Below are positions 53,459 through 62,132 of a stretch of 64,000 nt of DNA, in pieces. Numbering within the stretch: the stretch's first letter is position 1; every line of letters starts with the position of its first letter. The notes under the pieces were generated by a model. That model did no database searches. It had not been told where the DNA came from and saw nothing but the letters and a program-made list of their open reading frames with translations. A program made the translations under genes and the position numbers. Source of the stretch: QZLE01 sp033852075 (GTDB taxonomy: Bacteria > Pseudomonadota > Gammaproteobacteria > QZLD01); the NCBI GenBank assembly GCA_033852075.1, contig JAWSVC010000007.1, positions 113,926-177,925 of the forward strand, in the 5' to 3' direction.

Positions 53459-54147
53459 TTTTTTTCTTTGGATTCATTCTTTTTTATCTCAACAGCCTTA
53501 ACCTCTTCAGTTTCTTCGGATTTAAGGTTGTCTATTAAACCTCCAACACCTTTCTTTTTAGCTATAGATGCAAATGTAGTTCTGTAATTAGCAATCAGAC
53601 TAATTCCATCTACAAGAACATCGTAAACCTTCCATTCTGCTTTTTTATTTTTTCTAAGCTTGAATACTAAAGGAACCTTCGGCCCTTCGGTACGTTCAAT
53701 TTCCATACGTATAGAAGCTTTTTTTGCCTTAGCCTCATGTTTATAAGGGAAGTAATTGATTTCATAATCAACAAATTCAGGCAAAGATCCGGCATATGTT
53801 TTAATTAGCAGTTCTCTAAAGAGTAAAGTAAATTCTTTTTTCTGCTCTTTATTCATCTTGCGCCAATACTTACCAACTACCCAGCGAGACATCACCACAA
53901 AATCGACACTAGGAATTACAAGTTCATCAACTAATTCCTTAACTCGCTCTGATGGTAAATCTTTACCATCATTTGCTGCTCGTTCTTTCTTAATCGCATC
54001 AAATAAAGATTCAATTGTTGTCTTTACAACCACATTTGGCATAACTGTTTGCTTTGAGGCAACTTCATCAGCATATCCAGTCACTGAAAACATGATAACA
54101 CTGACCATTAATAACATTTTGTTAATCATAACCTTACATTTAATCAT
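53431..54147 (-). CDS. mlaC: MlaC periplasmic phospholipid-binding protein (zero-frame product)
   Basis: 238 residues. Signal peptide with cut near GYA-D (tandem start candidates at 54147, 54129 and 54117; the first has a GAGGAT site). MlaC/Ttg2D domain: ELVDELVIPSVDFVVMSRWVVGKYWR (parts), KEFTLLFRELLIKTYAGSL, VPLVFKLRKNKKAEWKVYDVLVDGISLIANYR (parts). It ferries phospholipid between the outer-membrane MlaA and the MlaFEDB complex. The zero frame ends in LIQKVRKK at TAG 53431-53433, right after an A AAA AAG heptamer; a -1 shift would add a 38-residue acidic tail. Confidence 0.92.
   Translation of the reverse strand: MIKCKVMINKMLLMVSVIMFSVTGYADEVASKQTVMPNVVVKTTIESLFDAIKKERAANDGKDLPSERVKELVDELVIPSVDFVVMSRWVVGKYWRKMNKEQKKEFTLLFRELLIKTYAGSLPEFVDYEINYFPYKHEAKAKKASIRMEIERTEGPKVPLVFKLRKNKKAEWKVYDVLVDGISLIANYRTTFASIAKKKGVGGLIDNLKSEETEEVKAVEIKKNESKEKKLIQKVRKK
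53434..53464 (-). promoter_or_regulatory. Two in-frame A AAA AAG slippery heptamers
   Basis: 53464-53458 (codons gaA AAA AAG) and 53440-53434 (agA AAA AAG, followed at once by TAG). A AAA AAG in this register is the classic bacterial -1 slippery sequence, as in dnaX. Slippage at either leads into the same open -1 frame. A third heptamer further upstream in mlaC (atA AAA AAG) would lead to an early stop. Confidence 0.6.
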
Positions 54148-54152
54148 TATAA

Positions 54153-54626
54153 TTAATCCTCACCTTCATCTGCTGTTTGACTAAATAAAAATTCACCGAT
54201 TACTTTTTCCAGAACGATAGCTGACTGAGTAATATCAATTTCACTTTCATCAGCCAGATAATCTTCTGAACCACCAGGATCCAGACCTATGTATTGTTCA
54301 CCTAATAAACCAGCTGTAAAAATACTAGCTGAAGTATCTTCAGGAATTTTATTATATTTATTTTCAATGGCCATTATTACAACTGCTTCATATATTTCCT
54401 GGTCATAAGCAATTGAGGTAACCTCACCAATCTTAACTCCGGAAATTGTAACTGGAGAACGAGCCTTTAGTCCTCCGACATTTGTGAACTTGGCTGTAAC
54501 GGAATAGGTGTTCTCACCGGTAGTATGACTTAAACTACTAACTTCATAGGCAAGAAACACGAGTCCTGCAATCCCTATGAAAGCAAATATACCAACCCAA
54601 ACTTCCATTAATTTAGATTTATGCAT
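54153..54626 (-). CDS. mlaD: MlaD, MCE-domain phospholipid transporter subunit
   Basis: 157 residues: one N-terminal membrane helix (about 8-28, EVWVGIFAFIGIAGLVFLAY) and an MCE domain (about 38-118: YSVTAKFTNVGGLKARSPVTISG, SASIFTAGLLGEQYIGLDPGG). It forms the hexameric periplasmic ring of MlaFEDB. Its start is adjacent to the mlaE stop and its stop lies 5 bases before mlaC. Confidence 0.95.
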   Translation of the reverse strand: MHKSKLMEVWVGIFAFIGIAGLVFLAYEVSSLSHTTGENTYSVTAKFTNVGGLKARSPVTISGVKIGEVTSIAYDQEIYEAVVIMAIENKYNKIPEDTSASIFTAGLLGEQYIGLDPGGSEDYLADESEIDITQSAIVLEKVIGEFLFSQTADEGED

Positions 54627-55424
54627 TTATATCTCTCCATACATCAATGCTGTAAGCACAAAATCAAGGGCCAATATTGCAAGTGATGCATACACAACTG
54701 TTTTCGTAGTCGCCCTACTTACCCCTTCCGATGTTGGTACAGCATCATATCCTTGATATAGCGCTATCCAAGTAGCTACAAAACCAAATACTAAGCTTTT
54801 TACAACACCGTTCATTACATCAGAATAAAAATTCACCTTAACCTGCATTTGCGACCAAAAGGCGCCTTCATCAATTCCTAGCAAGTCCACACCAATAAGA
54901 TGTCCGCCAATAATACCAAGGGTACTAAAGGTTATAGCCAACACAGGCATCGAAATAATACCAGCCATAAAACGTGGCGCAATAACCCTCTTGATTGGGT
55001 CTATTGCCATCATTTCCATGCCGGAAAGCTGCTCTGTGGCCTTCATTAATCCAATTTCAGCCGATAGCGCTGAACATGCTCTTCCACTATATAAAAGACC
55101 TGCAACAACCGGCCCCAATTCTCTTACTAAAGATATTGCGTTCAAAACGCCTAAAGAGTTCTCTGCTCCAAACTTCAACAGTTCATAGTACAACTGTAAA
55201 GCTAGTACGCCACCAACAAACATACCGGAGACAATTATAATCACTAACGACAAAACACCGACCATATAGATCTGTTTGGTAAGCAATAGCGGCCGAATCA
55301 AAACACTGGGAAAACCAATAATTGTATGAAATAAAAATATATGACTGCGGCCTAACCTTTGAAAGGCATCTGCCAAAACATGCAAAAAGGCATGAATCAT
55401 ATACTGTAACGTGTTAATTACCAT
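54627..55424 (-). CDS. mlaE: MlaE permease subunit
   Basis: 265 residues, five or six membrane helices. Signature of the MlaE/Ttg2B permeases: LREL-type segment SLVRELGPVVAGLLYSGRACSAL, EIGLMKATEQLSGMEMMAIDP and the C-terminal GVSRATTKTVVYASLAIL. It forms the transmembrane dimer through which phospholipid passes. Ends one base before mlaD begins. Confidence 0.95.
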   Translation of the reverse strand: MVINTLQYMIHAFLHVLADAFQRLGRSHIFLFHTIIGFPSVLIRPLLLTKQIYMVGVLSLVIIIVSGMFVGGVLALQLYYELLKFGAENSLGVLNAISLVRELGPVVAGLLYSGRACSALSAEIGLMKATEQLSGMEMMAIDPIKRVIAPRFMAGIISMPVLAITFSTLGIIGGHLIGVDLLGIDEGAFWSQMQVKVNFYSDVMNGVVKSLVFGFVATWIALYQGYDAVPTSEGVSRATTKTVVYASLAILALDFVLTALMYGEI

Positions 55425-55476
55425 TTAAAGCTACTCTTATTCCATTAACTTGCATTTAATTAACTTATTCCTATAA

Positions 55477-56301
55477 CTATTCAGTAACACCATATAAGTC
55501 TTGAGCGTAATCTAACGCTGGGAACTGGAATGGCACCGGACCATCCGGCATTCCAAACATAAACTGTTGCACCCATCGCGACGTTGATTTTTTAAGTTGC
55601 TCCGGGGTTCCGTTTTCTACGATCTTGCCTTGTGAAATCATATAAATCTCATCTGATATCGCAGCGGTTTCCTTAACATCATGAGACACAACTATAGATG
55701 TCATTCCCAAGGCATCGTTAAGCAGACGAATTAACTGAACTAATACTCCCATAGATATTGGGTCCTGCCCAGTGAACGGTTCATCGTACATTATCATCAT
55801 AGGATCTAAAACTATTGAGCGCGCCATGGCAACCCGGCGAGACATCCCCCCTGATAGCTCAGATGGCATTAGGTCTCTGGCTCCGCGCAATCCAACAGCA
55901 TGCAACTTGGTAAGTACGATATCCCGAATCATACTTTTCTTTAATTTAGTATGCTCTCTTAATGGGTAAGCAACATTATCAAAAACGGAGATATCTGTAA
56001 GCAAGGCCCCGCTTTGGAATAACATGCCCATTTTTTGCCTTAATTTATAAAGATTACTTCGGCTTAGCTTGTGTACGTCATGTCCGGCAACGACAATTGT
56101 TCCTGAATCAGGCTGAAGCTGACCACCAATAAGTTTAAGAAGGGTTGTTTTACCGGTACCACTAGGTCCCATAATTGCGGTTACGCATCCTCGTCTGATA
56201 TCAATATCGACACCATCAAAGATTTTTCGCTCACCACGAGAGAAATGCAAATCTCTGATCTCGATCAAAATATCATTTGATTCATCAACCTCGAAACTCA
56301 T
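55477..56301 (-). CDS. mlaF: MlaF ATP-binding subunit
   Basis: 274 residues. ABC ATPase: Walker A IMGPSGTGKTTLLKL near residue 47, Q-loop MGMLFQSGALLTDISVFDN (split), signature SELSGGMSRRVAMARSI, Walker B MIMYDEPFTGQDPIS, H-loop VVSHDVKETA. Energises the Mla phospholipid transporter. First gene of the mlaFEDCB transcript, divergent from yrbG. Confidence 0.96.
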   Translation of the reverse strand: MSFEVDESNDILIEIRDLHFSRGERKIFDGVDIDIRRGCVTAIMGPSGTGKTTLLKLIGGQLQPDSGTIVVAGHDVHKLSRSNLYKLRQKMGMLFQSGALLTDISVFDNVAYPLREHTKLKKSMIRDIVLTKLHAVGLRGARDLMPSELSGGMSRRVAMARSIVLDPMMIMYDEPFTGQDPISMGVLVQLIRLLNDALGMTSIVVSHDVKETAAISDEIYMISQGKIVENGTPEQLKKSTSRWVQQFMFGMPDGPVPFQFPALDYAQDLYGVTE

Positions 56302-56686
56302 AGATTGCCCAGCGGACCCCTTAATTATTATTTATTCCTTAACTCTGCGAACTGACTTATAACATCATTCCATCGCTTTTTTGCGCAATATACCAGATAT
56401 TTCAAAAATGAATATATAAATCCAGTCGCACCGATTTCCAGTAGCTAATTTTTACCACCCTAACCTTTAAAATATAAACCATATATTCAGGTTATGGTAG
56501 AAACAATCTGATTTTTGCGAGTTTTTGCCCTCATTGAGAGGGCACCACCCGAATTACACCATTCAATTCACTTTTTATCGACGACTGTAAAGGTCACAGA
56601 AACCATATAACCGACTTAAAAAAAGATAAATATTGGTAACAAAGCATAGAACGGTTAACATATCTTTTTTAAAGAATGGAAAAGCA
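56302..56686. other. 385-base divergent promoter region
   Basis: Between mlaF (minus) and yrbG (plus), AT-rich. A 6-bp hairpin gccctc-attga-gagggc (56527-56543) is present but without a following T-run on either strand. No gene seen. Must hold promoters for both operons. Confidence 0.5.
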
Positions 56687-57655
56687 ATGGATATCGCCCT
56701 TAATATTGGAGCATTATTAGTTGGTTTTGTGCTTCTGGCCTGGAGCGCAGATAGATTTATCGCTGGCGCTAGTAATATCGCCCGCAGTTTAAATGTATCC
56801 CCCCTTATCATAGGTATTACAGTAGTTGGTTTTGGAACATCAGCTCCAGAGATACTTGTCTCCGCCATGGCAGCCATTCAACATACCCCGGGAATTGCCG
56901 TAGGTAACGCAATCGGATCTAATATCACCAATATTGCCCTTGTAGTTGGCTTTACCGCCTTAATCATCCCTATTGCCGTAAGACCGCAAATCATAAAACG
57001 TGAGATGCCAATATTATTTATAATTATGGCAATATGCTTATTCTTCTTTTGGGACTTAAACCTATCCAGAACTGAAGGAATCATTTTTTTAATCGTACAG
57101 ATTATTGTGCTTGCCTGGGCTGTACATATCAGCCGCAAAGAAAAAGACCACGACGCCGAAGAACTTGCTGACGAACAAGAAAAAATGCCACTAGGCAAAG
57201 CAATATTCTGGCTAATTCTCGGACTTTTATTATTACTTGGCAGCTCAAAAATATTGGTTTGGGGCGCAGTTGGAATTGCCAAACTATTTGGCGTGCCAGA
57301 TCTTGTAATCGGCCTGACCATAGTTGCCCTTGGCACAAGCCTGCCAGAACTTGCAGCATCAATAACCTCGGTTAAAAAGAACCACCCGGATATCGCCATT
57401 GGCAATATCTTAGGGTCTAATATCTTTAATATTCTGGCGGTACTTGGCACTGCTTCTGTTATTTCCCCAGTAGCACTGGAAACCCCGGTTTTGTATCGTG
57501 ATTTTTCAATCATGACAGTTCTAACTATACTGTTATTGATTTTTTCATACAGATTTGGAAAACATAGCGGAACCATAAACCGACTCGAGGGGCTTGGCCT
57601 GTTATGTATATACTGTGGCTATCAAGCTATGCTTTTTTTAAAAATTGGATTTTAA
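56687..57655 (+). CDS. yrbG: Calcium/sodium antiporter-family protein
   Basis: 322 residues from the ATG at 56687; the frame continues up to a TTG at 56633 without a membrane start. Ten hydrophobic segments in two repeats, each with the alpha-repeat motif of CaCA exchangers: VGFGTSAPEILVSAMAA then GNAIGSNITNIALV, and VALGTSLPELAASITS then GNILGSNIFNILAV. Head of the yrbG-kdsD-kdsC-lptCAB operon, the order found in Escherichia coli and relatives. Confidence 0.93.
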   Translation: MDIALNIGALLVGFVLLAWSADRFIAGASNIARSLNVSPLIIGITVVGFGTSAPEILVSAMAAIQHTPGIAVGNAIGSNITNIALVVGFTALIIPIAVRPQIIKREMPILFIIMAICLFFFWDLNLSRTEGIIFLIVQIIVLAWAVHISRKEKDHDAEELADEQEKMPLGKAIFWLILGLLLLLGSSKILVWGAVGIAKLFGVPDLVIGLTIVALGTSLPELAASITSVKKNHPDIAIGNILGSNIFNILAVLGTASVISPVALETPVLYRDFSIMTVLTILLLIFSYRFGKHSGTINRLEGLGLLCIYCGYQAMLFLKIGF

Positions 57656-57672
57656 ATCAACGGCTTTAATTC

Positions 57673-58644
57673 ATGACAAACAATCAATTAATAACAACCG
57701 CAATCAATGCTCTTAAAACCGAATCAGAAGCCATCACCAACCTTATTCCAAGAATTGGTGATGAATTCATCAAGGCGTGTGAAATCATTCTTGCATGCAA
57801 AGGCAAAGTTATTGTCACCGGAATGGGCAAATCAGGGCACATAGGACACAAAATTGCAGCAACTCTTGCCAGCACCGGAACCCCTGCATTCTTTGTACAC
57901 CCGGCCGAAGCAAGTCACGGCGATCTTGGAATGATAACCAAAGAAGACGTTGTACTTGCCATATCTAATTCCGGCGAAACCGAAGAAATTTTAACCATAG
58001 TCCCCATGTTTAAAAGATTAAATACATCCCTGATAACAATGACCGGAAATACAAAATCCACCTTGGCATCAGCTGCAGACGCCAATCTTGATATAAGTGT
58101 TGAAATAGAAGCATGTCCGTTAAACCTTGCACCAACATCCAGCACCACAGCAACACTGGCAATGGGAGACGCCCTAGCCATCTCTCTTTTAAAAGCCAAC
58201 GGATTTACCGAAGATGACTTCGCCATGTCACACCCGGGTGGCAAACTTGGCCGCAAGTTATTACTTACCGTTGAACAACTAATGCACACAGACGAATTGA
58301 TTCCTTTCGTTCAACAGAATGTATTGCTAAAAGATGCATTAATGGAAATGACCGAAAAAGGATTGGGAATTACCGCAATAACTGATTCTGCCAACGTAGT
58401 TTTAGGTATTTTTACCGACGGTGATTTACGCAGAATACTGGATAAAGAAATCAGCATACATACCACCAAAATAAATGAAGTAATGACTCCCAATTGCATC
58501 ACCGTTACCAAAAACATCCTGGCCGCAAAAGCATTAGCCATAATGGAAAGCAAAAAAATCAATGCCTTATTGGTAGTAGATGAATCAAATAAACTTATCG
58601 GAGCACTAAACATGCACGACATGCTAAAGGCAAAGGTTGTATAA
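57673..58644 (+). CDS. kdsD: Arabinose-5-phosphate isomerase
   Basis: 323 residues: SIS domain (VIVTGMGKSGHIGHKIA, PAEASHGDLGMI, AISNSGETEEIL, CPLNLAPTSSTTATLAMGDAL, MSHPGGKLGRKL) followed by two CBS domains (about 205-320). It makes arabinose-5-phosphate from ribulose-5-phosphate for Kdo. Ends one base before the kdsC ATG, so coupled. Confidence 0.96.
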   Translation: MTNNQLITTAINALKTESEAITNLIPRIGDEFIKACEIILACKGKVIVTGMGKSGHIGHKIAATLASTGTPAFFVHPAEASHGDLGMITKEDVVLAISNSGETEEILTIVPMFKRLNTSLITMTGNTKSTLASAADANLDISVEIEACPLNLAPTSSTTATLAMGDALAISLLKANGFTEDDFAMSHPGGKLGRKLLLTVEQLMHTDELIPFVQQNVLLKDALMEMTEKGLGITAITDSANVVLGIFTDGDLRRILDKEISIHTTKINEVMTPNCITVTKNILAAKALAIMESKKINALLVVDESNKLIGALNMHDMLKAKVV

Positions 58645-58645
58645 A

Positions 58646-59173
58646 ATGGAACAATTAAAAACCATTGCGAAAAATATCAAATTATTAATATTAGATGTCG
58701 ACGGTGTACTGACGGACGGCAAACTTTATATCGGAGAAAACTCCGAAGAAATAAAGGCCTATAACATCAAAGATGGCCTAGGAATGTGCATATTAATGGA
58801 AAACGGAGTTGAAATAGCAATTATCACCGGACGCAGCTCAAAATCCGTAGAAAATCGTATGACCAACCTGGGAATCAAACACCTGTATCAGGGTAAACTT
58901 GCCAAACGGGAATCATATGAAAAATTACTTACCGATTTGAAACTAACTCCTGAAGAAGTTGCCTATATTGGTGATGACTTAATCGACATCCCGGTAATGA
59001 CAAAAGTTGGGCTTCCTGTTGCCGTAGCTGACGCACATTCAAAGGCAAAAGAGATTGCCAAACATATCACCACAAATATTGGTGGCAACGGCGCTGTTCG
59101 CGAAGTATGCGATCTAATCCTCGATGCCCAAGGAAAACTAGAAAATATCTATTCAAAGTTTATAAATGGCTAA
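58646..59173 (+). CDS. kdsC: Kdo-8-phosphate phosphatase
   Basis: 175 residues from the ATG at 58646. HAD-superfamily phosphatase: LLILDVDGVLTDGKLY (nucleophile Asp), IAIITGRSSKSVENR, YIGDDLIDIPVMTKVGL, AVADAHSKAKEIA, GGNGAVREVCDLIL. Releases Kdo from Kdo-8-P. Overlaps lptC by 8 bases. Confidence 0.96.
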   Translation: MEQLKTIAKNIKLLILDVDGVLTDGKLYIGENSEEIKAYNIKDGLGMCILMENGVEIAIITGRSSKSVENRMTNLGIKHLYQGKLAKRESYEKLLTDLKLTPEEVAYIGDDLIDIPVMTKVGLPVAVADAHSKAKEIAKHITTNIGGNGAVREVCDLILDAQGKLENIYSKFING

Positions 59174-59765
59174 ACCAAGAAAACCACATATCAATCTTAT
59201 CGTCCTGCTATTTGTAACAATAGCCTTTGCCGTAATTATTCAATATCAAACAGGCAAAGAACAATTAAAGCCAGCACCACAAAAAAACCAAGATCGCCCT
59301 GATTTTTTCCTGAAAAATGCCACCACAAAAGTCATGGATGAAACAGGCAAAATTCGCTATAAACTTGAAGCCGATAACATCTACCACACTCAAAAACAAA
59401 ACGAATCAAAACTTTCAAATCCAAAAATAACTGCATTCAACCAAGACAACAATACATGGGTCATTACCGCAAAAAACGGAACACTGCCAGACCACAAAGA
59501 ACATCTAACATTAGATGATAATGTAGTAACCCAAAGATTCAAAAAACCAATCGAAACCAGACAAGAACCAACAAAAAGCGATTTAACCGCCAACACAAAA
59601 CAACTAACCTATTACACAAAAAATCAAAATATCGTTTCGGAAGGAAATGTCATAATCACCACAGATTCCACCGTAATCAATGGAGGTAGAATGGCTGCCA
59701 ATATACCTGCGAACACAATGGAGATTACTACAAATGTTAAAGCAAGCATTAAACCAAAAGACTAG
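59166..59765 (+). CDS. lptC: LPS export protein LptC
   Basis: 199 residues with an N-terminal membrane helix (about 9-24) and a periplasmic beta-jellyroll (FFLKNATTKVMDETGKIRYKLEAD, with LTLDDNVVTQRF and SEGNVIITTDSTVINGGRMAANIPANTMEI in parts). It links LptBFG to LptA in the LPS bridge. Its stop precedes the lptA ATG by four bases. Confidence 0.92.
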   Translation: MAKPRKPHINLIVLLFVTIAFAVIIQYQTGKEQLKPAPQKNQDRPDFFLKNATTKVMDETGKIRYKLEADNIYHTQKQNESKLSNPKITAFNQDNNTWVITAKNGTLPDHKEHLTLDDNVVTQRFKKPIETRQEPTKSDLTANTKQLTYYTKNQNIVSEGNVIITTDSTVINGGRMAANIPANTMEITTNVKASIKPKD

Positions 59766-59769
59766 TCAA

Positions 59770-60306
59770 ATGCTCCAAAGACTAACCTTAATCTGCTTAT
59801 TTCTATTTGCCGGAAATCTATATGCCCTTACAACAGATAAGGACAAGCCAATAGAGATATCAGCAGACAAAGTCGAGATAGATAACTCCAAAGGCCAAAG
59901 CATATACAGCGGAAATGTAGAACTATCCCAAGGCAGCCTGCATATTACCGGCTCCAAATTAGTTGCGTTCACATCAAACGGAGAACTAACAAAAGCGGAC
60001 ATTTATGGTTCCCCTGCAACACTGAAACAACAACCGGAAGAAAAAGAACTAATAGACGCCAAAGCCGAACACATAGAAATAAACTACAACAAAGACCAGG
60101 AAATCATCCTCAATAAAAATGCCATCCTGATACAAGGAACAAATAAATTTTCCGGAGACAAAATTAAATATATTGTAGCCACCGACCAAGTAATAGCCGA
60201 TAGTCAAAAAGACTCTCGTGTAAAAGTAGTGATTTCTCCAAAAACCAAATCAATACCAAAAGACAAAGAAAACACACAACCAGAAAGCCAAAAGGAAAAT
60301 CAATGA
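59770..60306 (+). CDS. lptA: LPS transport protein LptA
   Basis: 178 residues from the ATG at 59770, which gives a clean signal peptide (LTLICLFLFAGNLYA cut before LTTD); the open frame runs further upstream inside lptC. OstA domain: KPIEISADKVEIDNSKGQSIY, SGNVELSQGSLHITGSKLV, AEHIEINYNKDQEIILNKNAIL. Forms the periplasmic bridge for LPS. Its stop overlaps the lptB start. Confidence 0.94.
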   Translation: MLQRLTLICLFLFAGNLYALTTDKDKPIEISADKVEIDNSKGQSIYSGNVELSQGSLHITGSKLVAFTSNGELTKADIYGSPATLKQQPEEKELIDAKAEHIEINYNKDQEIILNKNAILIQGTNKFSGDKIKYIVATDQVIADSQKDSRVKVVISPKTKSIPKDKENTQPESQKENQ

Positions 60307-61028
60307 GCACCCTTAAAGCCAATGCAATCAAAAAAAGATACAAATCAAAGGTTGTAGTTGATGGTGCATCTTTCCAAATCAAAACAGGAGAAGTAGTTGG
60401 ACTGTTAGGGCCAAATGGCGCCGGAAAAACCACCAGTTTTTACATGCTTATCGGCCTTGTACCCTGTGACGAAGGAACCATAACCCTTGATGACCAGGAC
60501 ATAACCCACTTCCCAATCCATAAACGAGCACATTTAGGATTAGGCTATCTACCTCAAGAAGCATCTGTTTTCCGCAAACTCACCGTCGCTGATAATATCT
60601 ATTCAATATTAGAACTAAGAAAAGATATTAATAAAAAACAAAAACAGGAAAAACTCGAATCCCTCTTAGATGAATTCCACATAGACCACCTGCAAGACCA
60701 AACCGGAATAAGCCTATCCGGCGGAGAAAGACGACGCGTTGAAATTGCCAGAGCATTGGCAATGGAACCTAAATTCATATTCTTAGACGAACCATTCGCA
60801 GGCGTAGACCCAATCTCTGTCGGAGACATACAACAAATCGTCACCCACCTAACCGACAAAGGCATAGGCGTATTAATAACCGACCACAACGTTCGCGAAA
60901 CCTTAGGAATATGTGAACGCGCCTATATCCTAAATAAAGGTCACGTCATAACCGAAGGCGATGCCGACCACATCCTAAGCCACCAATCGGTACGTGATAC
61001 CTATCTTGGGGAAAATTTCAGGCTATAA
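60303..61028 (+). CDS. lptB: LPS export ABC transporter ATP-binding protein LptB
   Basis: 241 residues. Walker A LLGPNGAGKTTSFYML, Q-loop YLPQEASVFRKLTVADNI, signature SLSGGERRRVEIARAL, Walker B FIFLDEPFAGVDPISVG, H-loop LITDHNVRETL. Powers LPS extraction with LptFG. Overlaps lptA by 4 bases. In most relatives rpoN and hpf follow; here a convergent toxin gene begins two bases after the stop. Confidence 0.97.
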   Translation: MSTLKANAIKKRYKSKVVVDGASFQIKTGEVVGLLGPNGAGKTTSFYMLIGLVPCDEGTITLDDQDITHFPIHKRAHLGLGYLPQEASVFRKLTVADNIYSILELRKDINKKQKQEKLESLLDEFHIDHLQDQTGISLSGGERRRVEIARALAMEPKFIFLDEPFAGVDPISVGDIQQIVTHLTDKGIGVLITDHNVRETLGICERAYILNKGHVITEGDADHILSHQSVRDTYLGENFRL

Positions 61029-61030
61029 AA

Positions 61031-61471
61031 TCAAATAGTCTCAATCTCAATCAAATCTGCAAACCTATTAAAATCTTTAACGTTGCAGGTAAGCAGGCAA
61101 TTAATATCGTATGCCTTCATTGTCGCAACAATATTTGCATCATGAATTTGTTTACCACCAAACTTATAATTATCCATAAGTTTCAGTAATTCCTCTGTTA
61201 CCACAGCATTATCATCGGCAACATTAAATTTGCTTTGAAAAAATTCAATACGCTTAGTAATAATTTGTGTAGAAAGTGGTTCAGAAAAAGTTTGCGGCCT
61301 GGATATTATAGAAATATATTCCCTAATAACCTGCCTGCTTATCCATATTGGCCTATTTGCGCAATACAACTTCTCAATTACCGACAAAGCCACATCATGC
61401 ATAGGAGAAGATTTTATATTTGCATATACCAAAATATTGGTATCAATAAAAATTGAATTAGCGTCCGTCAT
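61031..61471 (-). CDS. VapC-type PIN-domain toxin
   Basis: 146 residues from the ATG at 61471 (GAGG site), inside the antitoxin's last codons. PIN residues: SIFIDTNILVYANI (Asp), REYISIISR (Glu), QIHDANIVATMKAY (Asp) and LTCNVKDFNRF (Asp). Expected RNase activity. Its stop is two bases from that of lptB on the other strand. Confidence 0.87.
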   Translation of the reverse strand: MTDANSIFIDTNILVYANIKSSPMHDVALSVIEKLYCANRPIWISRQVIREYISIISRPQTFSEPLSTQIITKRIEFFQSKFNVADDNAVVTEELLKLMDNYKFGGKQIHDANIVATMKAYDINCLLTCNVKDFNRFADLIEIETI

Positions 61472-61682
61472 CGCCGTATAAATCCTCACGACTCATCGAC
61501 ACACCTTCCGGCCATGCACCTAAATCATCAACAGGAAACCCAAGAGAACTATCTGCCTTATGCTCACTTTTAACCTGTTCGCGCTGCTTTAAAAAATCAA
61601 TAAAATCCTCAACCTCAGCTACACGACTAGGAGGAAGCTCACGAATTTTATTAATAAGATACTGTTCACGTGCTAATGGCAT
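61458..61682 (-). CDS. VapB-like antitoxin (DUF2281-type)
   Basis: 74 residues from the ATG at 61682, which has a GGGGGC site; a longer frame to 61757 has no family similarity. KIRELPPSRVAEVEDFIDFLKQ is the DUF2281-type helix pair, and the acidic C-terminal WPEGVSMSREDLYGDDG tail is like those that wrap PIN toxins. Overlaps the toxin gene by 14 bases. Confidence 0.78.
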   Translation of the reverse strand: MPLAREQYLINKIRELPPSRVAEVEDFIDFLKQREQVKSEHKADSSLGFPVDDLGAWPEGVSMSREDLYGDDGR

Positions 61683-62132
61683 AATTGCCCCCAAAATATA
61701 AAATAATTGTAACTCGTCCGCTAAACCATACGAATATAATCCGAAGTTAGCATACATAACTGAATATATCTATAAACAACTTCCAGTATTTCAATAACCT
61801 AATACCAACCACCTATAGACAAAACCTACCAAAATTATTATAATTCGCGCCAAATTAGGAACTGGTTATAATTCAGCGAAATCTGACACCTAAAAGTAGG
61901 TTGGTGCAGAGCGCAGCGAAGCCCAACAAAATAAACTACAAATGTAATTTACGATGTAAAGTGGTTATTCTTTGCTTGCGTCGTCATACCGGCGCAGGCC
62001 GGTATCCAGAAATGTAGGGGCGAAAAATCTTTCGCCCTAAAAAAGAAAAGGGCAAATGTTATTTGCCCCTACAAATGTAAACCAACCCTTTCAAGGACAC
62101 GAAAGGTACAACTTAAAACATGGGGAAATCAT
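61683..62132. other. 450-base region with families A, B and C repeats
   Basis: AT-rich start, family B at 61896-61927 (gtaggttggtgcagagcgca), family A at 61981-62008 (cgtcataccggcgcaggccg), family C at 62012-62073 (gtaggggcgaaaaatctttc ... tgcccctaca). No gene is supported. It should carry promoters for the antitoxin and the RHS gene. Confidence 0.65.
62012..62073. repeat. Family C palindromic repeat
   Basis: tgtaggggcgaaaaatcttt cgccc ... gggcaaatgttatttgcccc taca: two short palindromic parts in one unit. The same two parts occur at 44299-44322 and 44373-44394 in a different arrangement. Confidence 0.7.

Noticed and set aside
56527..56543. Hairpin gccctc-attga-gagggc as terminator between mlaF and yrbG
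   Set aside because: The genes diverge here, so no terminator is expected, and no T-run follows on either strand.
56878..57576. 232-codon minus-strand frame opposite yrbG
   Set aside because: It is the antisense of a long hydrophobic gene with clear CaCA motifs on the plus strand.
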